Positions 21,052 through 30,680 of a stretch of DNA of 54,345 nt are shown here, in pieces. The notes beneath the pieces are model-generated. The model saw only the letters and a list, made by a program, of their open reading frames with translations. It was not told the origin of the DNA and ran no database searches. The stretch spans positions 147,745-202,089 of the forward strand of contig NZ_AYVL01000001.1 in NCBI RefSeq assembly GCF_000502835.1, given 5' to 3'. Position numbers and translations under genes: made by a program. Each line of letters opens with the position of its first letter. Positions within the stretch are counted from its first letter, which is position 1. This DNA comes from Mesorhizobium sp. LSJC280B00 (GTDB lineage Bacteria; Pseudomonadota; Alphaproteobacteria; Rhizobiales; Rhizobiaceae).

Positions 21052-21750
21052 ATGGCGTTTCATTCATTCAACGGTCGTTTTGTCGCGGGTCTGGCGCTCG
21101 CCGGCTTTATGCTTGCCGCCGCAGGTTGCCAATCGAGCGACAATGGAATTCTCGGCTTCGGCAAAAAGGATACGACACCGCCACCGCCACCCGATCCCAA
21201 GGTGCTTTCCAGCCAGCTGCAGGCCTATTGCCCGAAAGTGACGTTGCGTGACGGCACTGCCTTCTTCAATACCTACGCCAAGAGCGGTCCGAAGCCGAAG
21301 AAAAAAACCGATGTTGCCGCCGAGGAAGCCGCCCAGCCGGCAGCGGACGCGGCTGGCGCCGATCAGCCGGACGATTCCGCCAAGATCATCTATCAGGCTT
21401 CGATCACCGATGTGACCCGCGACTGCAGCCGCGCCAACGGCTCCTTGTCGATGAAGATAGCCGTCGCCGGCAAGGTCGTGCCTGGCCCGATGTTCACCCC
21501 CGGCACCATCACCATGCCGATCCGCATCGCGGTGATGCACGGCACCGAAGTTCTCTATTCGCAGCTTCACTCCTATCAGGTCCAGGTTACCGATCCTTCG
21601 AGTGCCACGCAGTTCGTCTTCACCGATTCCAACGTCGTCGTTCCGGAGCCGACGGCGAAGGACTACCAGGCATATGCCGGGTATGACGAGGGCGCTCCGA
21701 AAGTAGCGACAGACAAGCCGAGGAAGAAGAAAGCCGCCGCGACCAACTGA
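21052..21750 (+). CDS. Predicted lipoprotein of unknown function
   Basis: 232 residues starting MAFHSFNGRF; an in-frame GTG at 21043 is an alternative. There is a lipoprotein signal with the lipobox region LAAAGC, Cys at residue 26. A proline run (TPPPPPDP) and a lysine/alanine-rich segment (KPKKKTDVAAEEAAQ) follow, then a conserved-looking globular part with TRDCSRANGSLSMKIAVAGKVVPGP, and a basic C-terminus (KPRKKKAAATN). I do not recognise a named family. Similar short lipoproteins are conserved in Rhizobiales. It is divergent from thrC, with about 130 bp between the starts. Confidence 0.85.
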   Translation: MAFHSFNGRFVAGLALAGFMLAAAGCQSSDNGILGFGKKDTTPPPPPDPKVLSSQLQAYCPKVTLRDGTAFFNTYAKSGPKPKKKTDVAAEEAAQPAADAAGADQPDDSAKIIYQASITDVTRDCSRANGSLSMKIAVAGKVVPGPMFTPGTITMPIRIAVMHGTEVLYSQLHSYQVQVTDPSSATQFVFTDSNVVVPEPTAKDYQAYAGYDEGAPKVATDKPRKKKAAATN

Positions 21751-21788
21751 GCCGCTGCATTCGCGCCACGGCGGTTGGAGGCGGCCTC

Positions 21789-22478
21789 TCAGGCGTCCGC
21801 CGACCATTCCGACAGCGCGGCGATCACGCTTTTCAGTTCCGCCCAGCGGCGGATGACCGTTTCCGCGCCGGCCTCGGTCAGCGCATCGGCGTGGCCGGGA
21901 TAGCTGTGCGCCGCGCCGGTGAAGCCGATGACGCGCATTCCCGCCGTCTTGGCGCCGGTGACGCCATGCACCGAATCCTCGATGACAAAGGTGTTCGCAG
22001 GATCGGCCTTGAGCTTTTCCGCGGCGAACCGAAACACGTCCGGCGCCGGCTTGGATTTCCCGGTCGGGGTTTCCAGCGAGGAAAAGATACGGCCGGCAAA
22101 GAACGGCAAAAGCTGCACCTTCTCCAGCATGAATTCGATTCGCTCCGAACGCGAATTCGAACAGACGCAGCGCGGCACTGCTACCGCGGCGACAGCCTCG
22201 TGCGCCCCGTCGATGGCACGCACGTCGCTGCGCAGCCGACGATCGACCAGCTGTTCCTCCTTGTCGATCAGCGAGGCCTGGAACGGGATCCGGGACTTTT
22301 CCTCGACCCGCATCATGATGTCCTTGAAAGTCAACCCGGCATAGACCTCGGAAATCTCCTCGGCCGATATCTCGTAGCCGGCCGAGGTCAACAGCTCGGC
22401 ATCGATCCGCGCGGCGATGATTTCGGAATCGACGAGCACGCCGTCGCAATCGAAGATGACAAGGTCTGGCTGGGGCAT
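21789..22478 (-). CDS. HAD-superfamily hydrolase (phosphoglycolate phosphatase/beta-PGM-like)
   Basis: 229 residues starting MPQPDLVIFDCDG. The frame continues upstream but only through sequence antisense to ccrM. HAD motifs: DCDGVLVDSE (nucleophile Asp and acid/base Asp), CSNSR (motif II Ser), GKSKPAPDVF (motif III Lys) and VIEDSVHGVTGAKTAG (motif IV). The helical cap is subclass I. The substrate is probably a small phosphorylated metabolite and cannot be told from the sequence. It ends 38 bp from the convergent lipoprotein gene and its start faces the ccrM promoter region. Confidence 0.93.
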   Translation of the reverse strand: MPQPDLVIFDCDGVLVDSEIIAARIDAELLTSAGYEISAEEISEVYAGLTFKDIMMRVEEKSRIPFQASLIDKEEQLVDRRLRSDVRAIDGAHEAVAAVAVPRCVCSNSRSERIEFMLEKVQLLPFFAGRIFSSLETPTGKSKPAPDVFRFAAEKLKADPANTFVIEDSVHGVTGAKTAGMRVIGFTGAAHSYPGHADALTEAGAETVIRRWAELKSVIAALSEWSADA

Positions 22479-22611
22479 GGTGATCCGGAAAGCGGGATGA
22501 GGGGAATGCCGAGGGCCCTTTGGTCCAAACGGCTCAGGCGGCGCGGCATACACCAACAGGCCGGGCTTCGCAAATTCGGCGGGCTGCTTCACTGAATATT
22601 TACGCTGATCG

Positions 22612-22619
22612 GTAACCAT
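22612..22619 (+). promoter_or_regulatory. CtrA-like half-site upstream of ccrM
   Basis: GTAACCAT, a 7/8 match to TTAACCAT, lies 40 bp before the ccrM start. ccrM is a known CtrA target in alphaproteobacteria. A single degenerate half-site is weak evidence; no GANTC site is seen in this short leader. Confidence 0.3.
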
Positions 22620-22631
22620 AACGGACAGTAA

Positions 22632-23792
<1,161 letters not shown>

Positions 23793-23857
23793 CGGCTTCC
23801 GAGTTGCGACAGATCGGTTAATGCGAAGGCTCAACCAACTCCTGGAACCGATTCAAA

Positions 23858-24469
23858 TCACACTTTGATCCCAAGGCGCTCAAGGTCCGCCCTGAGCGTC
23901 TTTGCATCGGTGAACAGCACCGACTGCCAGCCCGCCGCCTTGGCGCCGTCGACGTTCTTCTGGCTGTCGTCGATGAACAGCGTCGCTGACGGTTCGAGGC
24001 TGAACGCGGCGACGTGGTGGTCATAGATGGCGCGATCCGGCTTGATCTGGCGGATGTCGCCGGAAACGGTGACGCCGCGCGGCCGATTGAGGAAATCGAA
24101 GCGCTCGCGGGCCTCGGCGAGCGTATCCGCAGCGAAATTGGTGAGCATCGTCACGTCATGGCCGCTGTCGATCAGGCCGATCATGATGGCGACGCTGTCC
24201 TCATAGGCGTGAGGCACCATCTCGTGCCAGTGCCGGCGGAAATTGCGGATATTTTCGGCGTGCTCGGGATATTGCGCGATCGCCAGCGCTTCGGCCTCTT
24301 CCCAACTGCGGCCGCGATCCTGCTCGATGTTCCAATCATGCGTGCAGACATTGTCGAAGAACCATTTCCGTTCGTCGGGATCGGGGATCAAGCGACTGAA
24401 GGGCAGGTCCGGATCATAGTGGATCAGCACTTTGCCGATGTCGAAAACGATGTGGCGGATTTCAGTCAT
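23858..24469 (-). CDS. HAD-superfamily hydrolase (haloacid dehalogenase/epoxide-hydrolase N-like)
   Basis: 203 residues starting MTEIRHIVFDIGKV, with an AGAGAAGA ribosome site directly upstream of the ATG; an in-frame TTG 15 nt earlier is rejected. Motif I is DIGKVLIHYD: the second Asp of the usual DxD is replaced by Gly-Lys, as in the YihX-like and dehalogenase-like branch. Motif II is TNFAAD, motif III lies at KPDRAIYD and motif IV is FIDDSQKNVDGAKAAGW. It starts 11 nt after the mutY stop and is probably co-transcribed with it. Substrate unknown. Confidence 0.92.
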   Translation of the reverse strand: MTEIRHIVFDIGKVLIHYDPDLPFSRLIPDPDERKWFFDNVCTHDWNIEQDRGRSWEEAEALAIAQYPEHAENIRNFRRHWHEMVPHAYEDSVAIMIGLIDSGHDVTMLTNFAADTLAEARERFDFLNRPRGVTVSGDIRQIKPDRAIYDHHVAAFSLEPSATLFIDDSQKNVDGAKAAGWQSVLFTDAKTLRADLERLGIKV

Positions 24470-24480
24470 TCTTCTCTCTT

Positions 24481-25593
24481 TCAACGCGGCCGCTGCTTTT
24501 TCGTCGCGCCCGGCATCGCCGCTTCGATTACCTTTTTCATGACGCTCGGCAGCGCTTCCCCGGAAATTTCATGGGCCAGCGACCAGAAATGCCCGACCGG
24601 GGCGGCAACGTCGGTCTCCGCCTTGAACACGTCGAGTTCAAGCGCAAAATGGGTAAAGATATGGCCGATGCGTCCGGCCTGCTGCCAGTTGCCGGGGAGC
24701 GGGGCCGCCGCTTCCGTGGTGGCGCCGTCTATGCGCGCCGTCCAGCCGGTCGTCGGCACCTCAGTCATGCCGCCGAGCAGGCCTTTGTCCGCGCGCTTGC
24801 GCAGAAGGATGGCGCCGTCGCACCTGACGGCAACGAAGGCGGCACCGCGGCGTAAGGGTCTTTCGGCCTTGGGCAGGCGGACCGGAAAGCGTTCGGGGTC
24901 GCCCGAGATCGTGGCGCTGCAGTCCACGCGAACGGGGCACAGAATGCAGCGGGGCCGGCGCGGCGTGCAGATCGTCGCGCCCAGGTCCATCATCGCCTGC
25001 GCGAAGTCGCCGGGCCTTGTCAGGGGAACCATGCGTTCGACCTGGCCGCGTATCTCGCCCTTGGCTTCGCCCAGCGGCGTGGCGATCGAAAACAGCCGTG
25101 AGACGACCCGTTCGACATTGCCGTCGACGACCGCGGCTGGTCGGTCGAAGGCGATCGCTGCGATCGCCGCCGCCGTATAGGCGCCGATGCCGGGCAGTTC
25201 CTTCAAGCCGGACTCGCTGTCCGGAAAGCGGCCGCCTTGCCGCGCGACGAGATCGGCACAGGCTTTGAGGTTACGGGCGCGGGAATAATAGCCGAGCCCG
25301 GCCCAGGCCTTCATGACGTCTTGGGTCGGTGCCGCCGCCAGCGCCTGGACCGTTGGCCATTTCTGCATGAACGCCTGAAAATAGGATTTTACCGCCTCGA
25401 CCGTGGTTTGCTGCAGCATCACCTCGGAAAGCCAGACCAGATAGGGATCGGGCCGCGCCCCGCCCGCCAGCGCGCGCGGCGAAACGCGCCAGGGCAGGTC
25501 GCGGTGATGCGCGTCGTACCAGGCAAGCAGCCGGGAGGCGATCTCGACATTGTCTCCGGATACGGCCTTGCGGGTCTGGTCGTGCAGTGCCAT
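24481..25593 (-). CDS. mutY: Adenine DNA glycosylase
   Basis: 370 residues starting MALHDQTRKA; the frame is open far upstream but only antisense to the DciA-like gene. MutY removes adenine mispaired with 8-oxoguanine. Helix-hairpin-helix at about 130-144 (LKELPGIGAYTAAAI), catalytic E57 (SEVMLQQT) and D157 (VVDGNVERV). The [4Fe-4S] ligands are spaced C-x6-C-x2-C-x5-C (C209, C216, C219, C225). A C-terminal NUDIX-like 8-oxoG recognition domain is present (GGMTEVPTTGW, FTHFALELDVF). It is divergent from the DciA-like gene, with 49 bp between the starts. Confidence 0.97.
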   Translation of the reverse strand: MALHDQTRKAVSGDNVEIASRLLAWYDAHHRDLPWRVSPRALAGGARPDPYLVWLSEVMLQQTTVEAVKSYFQAFMQKWPTVQALAAAPTQDVMKAWAGLGYYSRARNLKACADLVARQGGRFPDSESGLKELPGIGAYTAAAIAAIAFDRPAAVVDGNVERVVSRLFSIATPLGEAKGEIRGQVERMVPLTRPGDFAQAMMDLGATICTPRRPRCILCPVRVDCSATISGDPERFPVRLPKAERPLRRGAAFVAVRCDGAILLRKRADKGLLGGMTEVPTTGWTARIDGATTEAAAPLPGNWQQAGRIGHIFTHFALELDVFKAETDVAAPVGHFWSLAHEISGEALPSVMKKVIEAAMPGATKKQRPR

Positions 25594-25642
25594 TGATCGA
25601 GGGTCGGCCCTAATCCATTGGTGCTGAAGCTGGAGAACGCAC

Positions 25643-26143
25643 ATGGCAGGGAAAAGGCCCTTCGGCAATCCCGTTCCGGTGAGCGATCTCGCAACCGAGA
25701 TCCTCGACCCGGTGCTGCGCAAGCGGGCCGGTATGTCGATCGGACTGGTCCAGTCATGGGAAGAAATTGCCGGGCCGCGGCTTGCCGGCCGCTCGCGCCC
25801 GGAAAAGATCCAGTGGCCGCGCCGCATGCATGAGGACGATCCTTTCGAACCGGCGGTGCTGGTGATTGCCTGCGAGGGTGTAGCGGCACTGCATCTGCAG
25901 CACGAGACCGGCGAGATCATCAACCGGGTCAATGCCTTCCTCGGTTTCAATGCGATCGGCCGGATCAGGATCGTGCAGAAGCCGGTAATGGCGGGCAAGG
26001 ACAAGCCGAAACCCAGTTTGCGGCCGCTGACTGCGGCCGAGAAAGCGAAGCTGTCGGGCACCGTTGGTTTGATCGAGGACGGCGGGCTGCGCGCCTCGCT
26101 GGAGCGGCTTGGCGCCACCATTCTCGGTCAAAAGAAACCGTGA
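25643..26143 (+). CDS. DUF721 (DciA-like) protein
   Basis: 166 residues. The N-terminal DUF721 core (about 10-105) shows VLRKRAGMSIGLVQSWEEIAGPRLAGRSRPEKIQWP and VIACEGVAALHLQHETGEIINRVNAFLGFNAIGRIRIVQ. DUF721 proteins of the DciA type help load the replicative helicase DnaB in bacteria without DnaC. That role is likely, but untested, here. The C-terminal third is basic, then less conserved (KPSLRPLTAAEKAKLSG). It is divergent from mutY and upstream of the DsbA-like gene by 129 bp. Confidence 0.9.
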   Translation: MAGKRPFGNPVPVSDLATEILDPVLRKRAGMSIGLVQSWEEIAGPRLAGRSRPEKIQWPRRMHEDDPFEPAVLVIACEGVAALHLQHETGEIINRVNAFLGFNAIGRIRIVQKPVMAGKDKPKPSLRPLTAAEKAKLSGTVGLIEDGGLRASLERLGATILGQKKP

Positions 26144-26234
26144 TCTCGCGCTATCGTGATGGTATGCCCGGATTTGGCGATTGGAATAGGGGCGGTAATG
26201 CCTTAATTCGCGCCAACTCTCGCTTTTTGTAGAC

Positions 26235-26247
26235 TTTGCATTGCAAA
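26235..26247. promoter_or_regulatory. 13-bp palindrome upstream of the DsbA-like gene
   Basis: TTTGCATTGCAAA is a perfect inverted repeat (TTTGCA, T, TGCAAA) 25 bp before the start codon. It may be a regulator binding site, but a short AT-rich palindrome can occur by chance. Confidence 0.25.
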
Positions 26248-26272
26248 ATCCAACTATTGCCAGGTGATTCGT

Positions 26273-26998
26273 ATGATCCGTTCCTTGTCCCGCAGAAACC
26301 TTTTGACTTCGCTGGCCGCAATACCAGCGGTGGCGCTGCTTGCCGCCTGCAGCGACTCGGGCGAGAAAGCCGAGGCGCAGGATGTGAAGCCTGCGGCTCC
26401 GGAACCTGCGAAGCCGGCCGCTCCGGCCGCCGCGGCGGCGCCGGAGGCTCAGGGCACGGTCGATATGGCGGCACTGCTGAAGCCCGGCGCATTGCCCGAC
26501 ATGCAGCTCGGCAAGGACGATGCAAAGGTCACTATCGTCGAATATGCATCGATGACCTGCCCGCATTGCGCGCATTTCGCCGAGACCACTTTTCCGGAGC
26601 TGAAGACGAAATATATCGACACCGGCAAGGCCCGTTACATACTGCGCGAGTTTCCGTTCGATCCCAGCGCCGAGGCCGGTTTCATGCTGGCGCGCTGCTC
26701 CAAGGACAACTATTTCCCGATGGTCGACGTACTGTTCAGGCAGCAGGCGAACTGGGTTGGTGTGAACAATACCAAGGACGCACTGCTGCAAATCGCCAAG
26801 CTTGCCGGTTTTACACAGGAGTCCTTCGAGGCCTGCTTGACGGACCAGAAACTTCTGGACGATGTGAGATCTGTCCAGAAGCGCGGCGCCGACGAATTCA
26901 AGGTCGATTCCACACCGACCTTTTTCATCAACGGAAAGACCTACAAAGGGGCGATGTCGATTGCGGAAATGTCGGCCATCATCGACCCTCTGCTCTGA
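26273..26998 (+). CDS. Lipid-anchored DsbA-like thiol oxidoreductase
   Basis: 241 residues starting MIRSLSRRNLL. AGGTGA lies 5 nt before this ATG; the GTG three codons earlier is part of that ribosome site. The N-terminus has a twin-arginine-like SRRNLL followed by a hydrophobic stretch and a lipobox, LLAAC (C26), so the protein is probably membrane-anchored. An Ala/Pro-rich linker covers about residues 38-60. The thioredoxin-fold domain has the active site C96-P-H-C99 in YASMTCPHCAHFAE and the cis-Pro loop STPTFFING. It likely acts in periplasmic disulfide formation. Three further Cys outside the CxxC (in LARCSKD and EACLTD, plus the lipobox) are notable. Confidence 0.92.
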   Translation: MIRSLSRRNLLTSLAAIPAVALLAACSDSGEKAEAQDVKPAAPEPAKPAAPAAAAAPEAQGTVDMAALLKPGALPDMQLGKDDAKVTIVEYASMTCPHCAHFAETTFPELKTKYIDTGKARYILREFPFDPSAEAGFMLARCSKDNYFPMVDVLFRQQANWVGVNNTKDALLQIAKLAGFTQESFEACLTDQKLLDDVRSVQKRGADEFKVDSTPTFFINGKTYKGAMSIAEMSAIIDPLL

Positions 26999-27009
26999 CG
27001 TTTCGGCAG

Positions 27010-27050
27010 CGCCGAAGCGGCGTAGCTTCGGCGTGCGCACTTCTTTGTCT
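27010..27050 (+). terminator. Weak terminator-like hairpin after the DsbA-like gene
   Basis: CGCCGAAG (27010-27017) pairs with CTTCGGCG (27026-27033) around an 8-nt loop; the following TGCGCACTTCTTTGTCT is only moderately T-rich. It could end the dsbA-like transcript before smc. Confidence 0.4.
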
Positions 27051-27115
27051 TGCCGCGGGTTCTCCTTGCAAAACCGCGGCACAGTTTTGCGAAACTTGGC
27101 TATGGGCCGGCGCGA

Positions 27116-30100
27116 ATGAAGTTCTCGCGCCTTCGCCTCCTCGGCTTCAAATCCTTCGTCGAACCCGGCGAGTTCGTCATCGAACGCGGTCTGACCGGCA
27201 TCGTCGGGCCGAACGGCTGCGGCAAGTCGAACCTGGTCGAGGCGCTGCGCTGGGTCATGGGCGAAAGCTCCTACAAGAACATGCGTGCGTCCGGCATGGA
27301 CGACGTCATCTTTTCCGGCTCGGGAACGCGTCCGGCCCGCAACACCGCCGAAGTCACGCTGTTCCTCGACAATAGCGACCGCACCGCGCCGTCCGCCTTC
27401 AACGACGCCGACGAATTGCAGGTCTCGCGCCGCATCGAGCGCGAGGCCGGCTCGCTCTACCGCATCAACGGCAAGGAGGCTCGCGCCAAGGACGTTCAGC
27501 TGCTGTTCGCTGACCAGTCGACCGGCGCCCGCTCGCCCTCGATGGTCGGCCAGGGCCGCATCGGCGAGCTGATCCAGGCAAAGCCGCAGGCGCGCCGCGC
27601 GCTGCTGGAGGAGGCGGCCGGCATTTCCGGCTTGCACACACGGCGCCACGAAGCCGAGCTGCGGCTGAAGGCGGCGGAACAGAACCTCGAAAGGCTGGAC
27701 GACGTCGTCGGCGAGCTGGAGGGTCAGATCGAAAGCCTGAAACGCCAGGCCCGCCAGGCCTCGCGCTTCAAGAACCTGTCGGCCGACATCCGCAAGGCCG
27801 AAGCGACGCTGCTGCATCTGCGCTGGACGCTGGCCAAGACGCAGGAAGGCGAAGCGCGTTCGGCGCTGGCGATTGCCACCGCGCTGGTCGGCGACCGTGC
27901 CGCCGCCCAGATGGCTGCCGCCAGGGAACAAGGCATCAACGCCCACCGGCTGCCGGACCTGCGCGATGCGGAAGCCGCTGCCGCCGCCGCCTTCCAGCGT
28001 CTATCGATCGCCAAGGCGCAGATCGAGGAAGAGGCAGGCCGCATCCGCGCCCGCCAGGCTGAGCTCGACCGCCGACTGCAACAGCTCGATGGCGACCTTG
28101 CCCGCGAGGAGCGCATGGTCCGCGACAATGCGGATATCCTCGAACGCCTCGCCGCCGAAGAAGCCGCGCTCAACGCCGAAAACGCCGGCGCCGCCGAGCG
28201 CGAGGCCAGCACCCGCGCGGCTTTCGAGCAGGCGGCATCGACGCTTGCCTCGAGCGAGGCCAGGCTCGCCGCGCTGACCGCCGAACGGGCGGAGGCTGCC
28301 GCCTCGCGCAACCAGATCGAACGGACGCTGCGCGACACCGCTGAGCGCCGCGACCGCTTTGCCCGCCAGCTTGCCGATGTCGACCGCGAACTGTCGGAGA
28401 TCGTCTCCAGAGTCGCCGGCCTGCCCGATCCCGCCGAGAAGCGGCTGCTGGTCGATCAGGCGCTGGCGCTGCTCGAAGAGGCTGAGGCAGCCGCCATTGC
28501 CGCCGAACAGGCGGTCGCCGAGGCGCGTGCAGGCGAAAGTGCTGGCCGCCCACCGGTTCAGGACGCAAAGGCCGAGCTGGCGCGGATCGAAACCGAGGCC
28601 CGCACGCTGGCCAAGATCCTCAACGCCGCCAGCGGCGATCTATTTCCCTCGGTGCTGGAGCAGATCAGCGTCGAGCGCGGCTACGAGACGGCGCTGGGTG
28701 CCGCGCTTGGCGAAGATCTCGACGTGCCGCTCGACCGCAGTGCGCCGGTACATTGGGGCCAGAGCGAAATCCAGCCTGCCGACGCCGCATTGCCCGAAGG
28801 CATAAGGAGCCTCGCCAGCGTTGTGCGTGCGCCGGCACAGCTGGCCCGCAGGCTGGCCCAGATCGGCATTGTCGAAGCCGCCGACGGAAGACGGCTGCAG
28901 ACGCTGCTTGCTCCCGGTCAACGGCTAGTCAGCCGCGAAGGCGCGCTCTGGCGTTGGGACGGCTTCACCGCCAGCGCCGATGCCCCGACCGCCGCCGCGC
29001 AGCGGCTGGCGCAGAAAAACCGGCTGGCCGAGCTCGATGCCGAAGCAGTCCATGCCACGCGCACCCTGCGCGAAGCTGAACAAGCCCTTGCCCAGGCCGA
29101 ACAGGCGCTTGCCCAGGCGAGCGAGGCCGAACGCAACGCCCGACAGGCCGGGCGCGACGCCCAGCACGGGCTCGACGCTGCCCGCAATACGCTGGCCGAG
29201 GCCGAAAAAGCCGGCGGCGAGCTGTCGAGCCGGCGTGCAGCACTTGACGAGGCGCGCGCACGCATTGTCGACAGCCATGAGGAAACGGCGGCGGCATTCG
29301 TCGAGGCGGAAATGCTGCTGCAGGACGCGCCCGATCTCGGCGATCTGCAATTGCAGCTCGAGCAGTCGGCCGCCAACGTCGCCCGCGACCGCGCCGCCCT
29401 TGCCGATGCGCGTGCCGTTCACGAGGGCCTGAGGCGGGAAGCCGAGGCACGTGCGCGCCGGCTCGACGCCATCAGCGTTGAACGGCGCAACTGGGTCGAG
29501 CGCGCCGAAAACGCCTCGACGCAGATCGCGGCGCTCGGCGAACGCAAGGCAGAGGCCGAGGCCGAGCGCGAGCAACTGGCCGACGCTCCCGACGAGATTG
29601 ACGCCAAGCGGCGCGCCCTGCTGTCGCAGCTCGCCGAGGCCGAAAGCCTGCGCAAGGCAGCGGGCGACCGCTTGCAGGAAGCGGAGAACCGGCAGTCCGA
29701 GCTGGACAAGGCTGCGACTGCTGCCATCCAGTCGCTGGCCGAGGCGCGCGAATCCCGCGTTCGCGCCGAAGAGCGGCTGACCGCCGCCGACGAGCGTCGG
29801 CTGGAAGTCGAGGCGCGCATCCAGGAAACGCTGAACACGCCGCCGCATCTGGTGATCCGCCACACCGGCCTCGAATCCGACAGCCCGATGCCCGAAATGG
29901 CCGAGATCGAGCGTCAGCTCGACCGGCTGAAGGTCGAACGCGAACGGCTCGGTGCCGTCAATCTGCGCGCCGAGGAGGAGCAGAAGGAACTGTCGGACCG
30001 GCTGGAGACCATCGTCTCCGAGCGCGACGACATCATCGAGGCGATCCGCAAGCTGCGGCAGGCGATCCATAGCCTGAACCGCGAAGGCCGCGAGCGGCTG

Positions 30101-30574
30101 CTCGCCGCCTTCGAGGTGGTCAACGGCCATTTTCAACGGTTGTTTTCGCACCTGTTCGGCGGCGGCACCGCCGAGCTGCAACTGATCGAGTCCGACGATC
30201 CGCTCGAAGCGGGGCTCGAGATCCTGGCGCGCCCGCCCGGCAAGAAGCCGCAGACGATGACGCTGCTGTCCGGCGGCGAGCAGGCGTTGACGGCGATGTC
30301 GCTGATCTTCGCCGTGTTCCTGACCAACCCGGCGCCGATCTGCGTGCTCGACGAAGTCGACGCGCCGCTCGACGACCACAATGTCGAGCGTTTCTGCAAT
30401 CTGATGGACGAAATGGCCGCAACGACCGAAACGCGCTTCGTCATCATCACACACAACCCGATCACCATGGCGCGCATGGACCGGCTGTTTGGGGTGACCA
30501 TGGCCGAACAAGGCGTCAGCCAACTGGTGTCGGTTGACCTGCAGGCGGCCGAAGCCATGCGCGAGGCAAGCTGA
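27116..30574 (+). CDS. smc: Chromosome segregation protein SMC
   Basis: 1152 residues starting MKFSRLRLLGFKSF. Upstream in-frame codons exist but lack family similarity. SMC is the ATPase core of the condensin that compacts and segregates chromosomes. Walker A is GPNGCGKSN (31-39). A long Ala/Glu/Arg-rich coiled coil runs about 165-495. The hinge is about 500-620 (ALGAALGEDLDVPLDRS...), followed by a second coiled coil to about 1000. The ABC signature is LLSGGEQALTAMSLIF (about 1049) and Walker B is ICVLDEVDAPLDDHN (about 1075-1088). Kleisin partners scpA/scpB are not in the window. Size and layout are normal. Confidence 0.98.
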   Translation: MKFSRLRLLGFKSFVEPGEFVIERGLTGIVGPNGCGKSNLVEALRWVMGESSYKNMRASGMDDVIFSGSGTRPARNTAEVTLFLDNSDRTAPSAFNDADELQVSRRIEREAGSLYRINGKEARAKDVQLLFADQSTGARSPSMVGQGRIGELIQAKPQARRALLEEAAGISGLHTRRHEAELRLKAAEQNLERLDDVVGELEGQIESLKRQARQASRFKNLSADIRKAEATLLHLRWTLAKTQEGEARSALAIATALVGDRAAAQMAAAREQGINAHRLPDLRDAEAAAAAAFQRLSIAKAQIEEEAGRIRARQAELDRRLQQLDGDLAREERMVRDNADILERLAAEEAALNAENAGAAEREASTRAAFEQAASTLASSEARLAALTAERAEAAASRNQIERTLRDTAERRDRFARQLADVDRELSEIVSRVAGLPDPAEKRLLVDQALALLEEAEAAAIAAEQAVAEARAGESAGRPPVQDAKAELARIETEARTLAKILNAASGDLFPSVLEQISVERGYETALGAALGEDLDVPLDRSAPVHWGQSEIQPADAALPEGIRSLASVVRAPAQLARRLAQIGIVEAADGRRLQTLLAPGQRLVSREGALWRWDGFTASADAPTAAAQRLAQKNRLAELDAEAVHATRTLREAEQALAQAEQALAQASEAERNARQAGRDAQHGLDAARNTLAEAEKAGGELSSRRAALDEARARIVDSHEETAAAFVEAEMLLQDAPDLGDLQLQLEQSAANVARDRAALADARAVHEGLRREAEARARRLDAISVERRNWVERAENASTQIAALGERKAEAEAEREQLADAPDEIDAKRRALLSQLAEAESLRKAAGDRLQEAENRQSELDKAATAAIQSLAEARESRVRAEERLTAADERRLEVEARIQETLNTPPHLVIRHTGLESDSPMPEMAEIERQLDRLKVERERLGAVNLRAEEEQKELSDRLETIVSERDDIIEAIRKLRQAIHSLNREGRERLLAAFEVVNGHFQRLFSHLFGGGTAELQLIESDDPLEAGLEILARPPGKKPQTMTLLSGGEQALTAMSLIFAVFLTNPAPICVLDEVDAPLDDHNVERFCNLMDEMAATTETRFVIITHNPITMARMDRLFGVTMAEQGVSQLVSVDLQAAEAMREAS

Positions 30575-30629
30575 CGCATCAGCTTAATGGTGGTCTCCAC
30601 CTCGGCTTTCGACTATAGCACGACAAAAT

Positions 30630-30660
30630 GGGCCGGATCTGCCGCTCCAGATACCGGCCC
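30630..30660 (+). promoter_or_regulatory. Strong stem-loop in the leader of the epimerase gene
   Basis: GGGCCGG-ATCTG (30630-30641) pairs with CAGAT-A-CCGGCCC (30648-30660): 12 bp with one bulged base and a 6-nt loop, 20 nt before the TTG start. There is no T-run on the plus strand, so it is not a normal terminator for smc. On the minus strand it would be followed by ATTTTGTC. It may affect translation or mRNA stability of the next gene. Confidence 0.5.
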
Positions 30661-30680
30661 GGCTATGCGCGTGGAGAAGC

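Noticed and set aside
23813..23852. ATCGGTT/AACCGAT inverted repeat between ccrM and the HAD gene as terminator
   Set aside because: Only 7 bp with a 26-nt loop and no T-run; too weak to call.
25754..27946. 730-residue minus-strand open frame
   Set aside because: It crosses the antisense of the DciA-like, DsbA-like and smc genes, all of which have clear motifs on the plus strand.
28925..30523. 532-residue minus-strand open frame
   Set aside because: It is antisense to the smc coiled coil and head; long GC-rich frames opposite coiled coils are common artefacts.
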